NCBI RefSeq assembly: GCF_001650715.1
Contig: NZ_LWQT01000045.1
Span: 1 to 64,000 of the forward strand
Reading direction: 5' to 3'
Source of the DNA: Paramagnetospirillum marisnigri
GTDB taxonomy: Bacteria; Pseudomonadota; Alphaproteobacteria; Rhodospirillales; Magnetospirillaceae
DNA: 64,000 bases
The stretch's first letter is position 1; each line of letters opens with the position of its first letter. The notes beneath the pieces are model-generated. The model worked only from the letters and a program-made list of their open reading frames with translations, did no database searches and was not told the origin of the DNA. This document shows positions 63,501 to 64,000 of this stretch, in pieces. Made by a program: the position numbers and the translations under genes.

Positions 63501-64000
63501 AGGCCGGAAATGCCGGTGGCCGACAGGGCCCGCAACTGGGTGGTCGACAGCGACGCCATCTGCTCGGCGCTCAGGGCGTCCATCTGGGTGACGCTGAGAC
63601 CGCCCAACTGGGTGGCGTTCAGACGGTCGAGCATCTCGGCGCTCAGACCCGCGATCTGATCGGTACTGAGCCCGGCGATCTGGGTGGTGCTCACCGCCGC
63701 AAGCTGGGTGGCGCTGAGGGCATCCAGGGCGGTATTGCTCAGTCCGCGCATCTGAATGGGGGTCAGGGCACCGATCTGGGTGACGCTCATCCCGGCGATC
63801 TGGGTGGTGGACAGCGATTGTATCTGTTCCGCCGACAGCCCCTTGATCTGGCTGGCGGTCATGGCGCGCAACTGGGTCGCGGCCAGTTGCTGGAACTGGT
63901 TGTCGCTGAGCGAGCCGACCTGGACGGCGGTCAGCCCCGCCATCTGGGTCGAGGTCAGCGCCGCCATCTGGGCGTCGCTCAAGGCGGTGATCTGGGTCGC
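57506..64000 (-). CDS. Giant octapeptide-repeat protein (5' end outside the window)
   Basis: The frame is open from the window edge to the stop at 57,506-57,508, at least 2,164 residues. Nearly every residue belongs to an eight-residue unit, consensus L-[ST]-x-x-Q-[ILMV]-x-[GA], for example LSTTQIAG or LTATQLRG. From TTG 63,982 to the end, 2,158 residues are 269 full units plus the ending MESAVA, so there is no net register change. Position 1 is almost always Leu and position 5 almost always Gln; substitutions such as LSATGIGG keep length. No other domain is visible in the window, and the repeats reach the C-terminus. The [ST]-x-x-Q spacing resembles an N-cap box, suggesting short helical turns in a solenoid, but this is inference. 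Export signals, if any, lie upstream. Long plus-strand frames across the gene are shadows caused by the 24-base period. Confidence 0.9.
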   Translation of the reverse strand, partial: ATQITALSDAQMAALTSTQMAGLTAVQVGSLSDNQFQQLAATQLRAMTASQIKGLSAEQIQSLSTTQIAGMSVTQIGALTPIQMRGLSNTALDALSATQLAAVSTTQIAGLSTDQIAGLSAEMLDRLNATQLGGLSVTQMDALSAEQMASLSTTQLRALSATGISGLSAEDMQGLATTQLASLTATQIAGLTAPALSGLSAEQVALLTSTQLKAMNGVQIAALSEDGLAGLTPTQMAGLATSQIDRLSATQIGSLSLTQLAVMSSGQIAALRTTQVIGLTEGQMAALSTTQLKALTMTQMGVLPSTALAALGTTGLAALGTMQIKGLATTSLESLNSTQVAALSTTQLSALGVAALRGLSDTQVEALTATQLNALTSTQIGMLTPVQVEALTSTQLAALSSTQIKSLTTSQLSSLSNAQIESLTATGMAALTTTQVRGLTSAAVAALAATQLAAMTSVQIGALSTTGMAGLSSEQFAALSSTQIRSWSSSQIGALSPAQVAALTSTEMSALTRTQLGGLNADQVAAMTATQISALLDTQLAALSPGGISGLTETQMAMLGSTQMAALSTAQMAGLTATQLNGLSATELGQLTTTQLRGLTGGQIAALSSTLIASLSEAQIAALTTTQVNRLGESQIQALSDEQLTSLAATQVMALSASGIGGLSSSQLAGLTPTQFRSLTATQIGALTTAALDGLSPTDMTLLSATQIKGLGAEQAASLDAGQLGALNAAQMASLSAAAVAGLSDSQVGALNATQLAALTTSQLAWLSATQLAGLDSTALAGLTVTQIKGLSGPQFAALSSTQMANLTATQLAALTTTQIQGLSSTNVANLSLTQLGQLSATQIGALSATGIGGLSAAQIGALTATQMRAWSPFQVGSLTAEQMEGLSSTELSALTTTQLGGLTAGQMGALTTAALGGLTTTQVSALSAAALSGLNETQVASLSTGQVAALSATQIGGLTEQQLASLSTSQLAALSTTQIAALPIGGIDGMSDTQIAALTVTQIRNLTAAQVAALSVTGIDGLSATQMAALSTTQMRGLTATEVDSLSTAQLASLSTTQLGALTATAFLGLADTQMAALTTTQIGGLTTTQIGVMDSYQLGGLSQTQMGALSTTQVKALTATQLGALDAAQVAGLSSAAVASLSATQIAGLATTQMEALTALQLGVMTSTQIGAISGGGIAGLTATQIANLSATQLSALTPALVGALTETQVGGLTATVFAALTTAQLGGLTATQIGALSLGQITTLTTAQIGALSTTALSGLSASQAASLSATQLAALSSTQMAGLVATALEGLTASQMAGLSTGQLRGLTATQLGMLSATQAAGLTATGLAALTTTQLAGLRETQTGALGATQIAALSTSQLAALSVTGMDGLGATQMAAMTATQLRALSSTQIGALTATALNSLTATGMAGLTTTQVRGLQATQLEELSLTQLAVLTSSQIGALSAAEINGLSQAQISALTATQLDGLSSTQITMLGYEEVGALTADQIASLSTTQIKGLASDQISALSADEINGLTTTELAVLTTTQLAGLTDEQVAALSSTQLARLSATQIGGLSATGVAGLSLTQIGQLTTTQLRGLTATQMSALTTDQVSGLTATELSSLSLNQLGALASTGLAALTTDQVAGLTTAQIAALTTQQLRGLSNTQMAALTSTQLGGFTSTQLAALSTSAVAGLSATQVDALSTTQLRGLTSTQMGALSATQIRSLSNTDILALSVTQLAGLGAGGVESLTDTQIDRLTATQMAGLSATGLGGLTETQLAGLTTTQLRGLSPTQLAALSTTSMAGLVDTQLASLTTTQLRGLSAPQMGALSAAQVAALTATEVSSLTATQLGGLSTTGIGALSTTQLRSLTVSQIGSLSTTGIGGLSETQIGSLTTTQLHGLTITQIGALSTTQITGLTSAEMDALTVTQLGGLAATGIGALSLTQLAALSTTQMASLSPAGLSGLTATGLASLSPSQLGALSSSQIGALSTLGIGGLTATQIASLTSTQFAGLTAAQMGSLTTEEVAGLTTTQIQSLSSTQLGALARVQIRSLTTAQIGVLSTGQVGSLSTTQVTNLTGTQLQALNATQFAALTPTQVGALSVTQIGNLSVTEVSALSPAQLAGLTTTQVSGLTASGISALTPTQIESLTATQIDAFTTTQIAGMTVAQVAAMESAVA
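57509..64000 (-). repeat. 24-base tandem coding repeat, about 270 copies
   Basis: The DNA repeats with a strict 24-base period across 6.5 kb. On the plus strand the most constant part is ATCTGGGTGGTGGTCAGG-like, encoding the reverse of TTQI. Unit-to-unit identity varies, and neighbouring units are not always the most alike, so the array is old or has been shuffled by recombination. Confidence 0.9.

Noticed and set aside
57509-64000. CRISPR-like look of regularly spaced short repeats
   Set aside because: The period is 24 bases with no unique spacers, and the array is a continuous translated frame.

Overview
The window is high-GC, gene-dense DNA with an alphaproteobacterial gene set. It holds an HtrA-HflC-HflK cluster, large chemoreceptors, several hemerythrin domains, FliN, a di-heme peroxidase behind an FNR-like site, NnrS, and YicC-Gmk. 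The mix suggests a motile, facultatively microaerobic Rhodospirillales bacterium, most likely Magnetospirillum or a close relative. That genus assignment is inference, and no magnetosome genes are visible.

Layout. Positions 1-15.6 kb are chromosomal backbone: a LysR regulator, a chemoreceptor, HtrA protease with HflC/HflK, Mrp ATPase, a glycosyltransferase and methyltransferase, a DUF218 protein, RlpA, cytochrome c peroxidase, citramalate synthase and an SpoU-type RNA methyltransferase. From 15,633 to 30,173 lies a 14.5 kb integrated element. It carries a large serine recombinase, a MobV-type relaxase, a P-loop protein and a HIRAN protein. Its cargo is a six-gene, mostly overlapping operon for a periplasmic protein, membrane-anchored trehalose-6-phosphate synthase, trehalose-6-phosphatase, a GH15 glucosidase/trehalase, a diguanylate cyclase and an NhaD-type antiporter. 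The cargo looks like an osmotic or salt-stress island. The element sits inside one chemoreceptor gene whose product would carry a C-terminal hemerythrin domain. The two halves lie at 30,171-31,415 and 14,775-15,632, and precise excision at a GT dinucleotide would rejoin them in frame.

From 31.4 to 57.4 kb the backbone resumes: rpsD, a CGFS glutaredoxin and BolA, purL-purQ, a phosphatase-like protein, glk-glgA, a degenerate hemerythrin, serB, DUF1015, nnrS, fliN, a TSUP permease, an alpha/beta hydrolase, a DHH phosphoesterase, an SDR, a HepT-MntA toxin-antitoxin pair, yicC-gmk, a methyltransferase, a CoA-transferase, an HD-GYP response regulator, a LOG-like protein, a metallo-beta-lactamase-fold hydrolase and a second NhaD/ArsB-type transporter.

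From 57,506 to the window end a single minus-strand reading frame encodes more than 2,160 residues made only of an octapeptide repeat (consensus L-[ST]-x-x-Q-[ILMV]-x-[GA]). It contains about 270 units with no net register change. Its N-terminus lies outside the window. The two most notable items are this giant repeat protein and the element that splits a hemerythrin chemoreceptor at a site also conserved in another chemoreceptor in the window.
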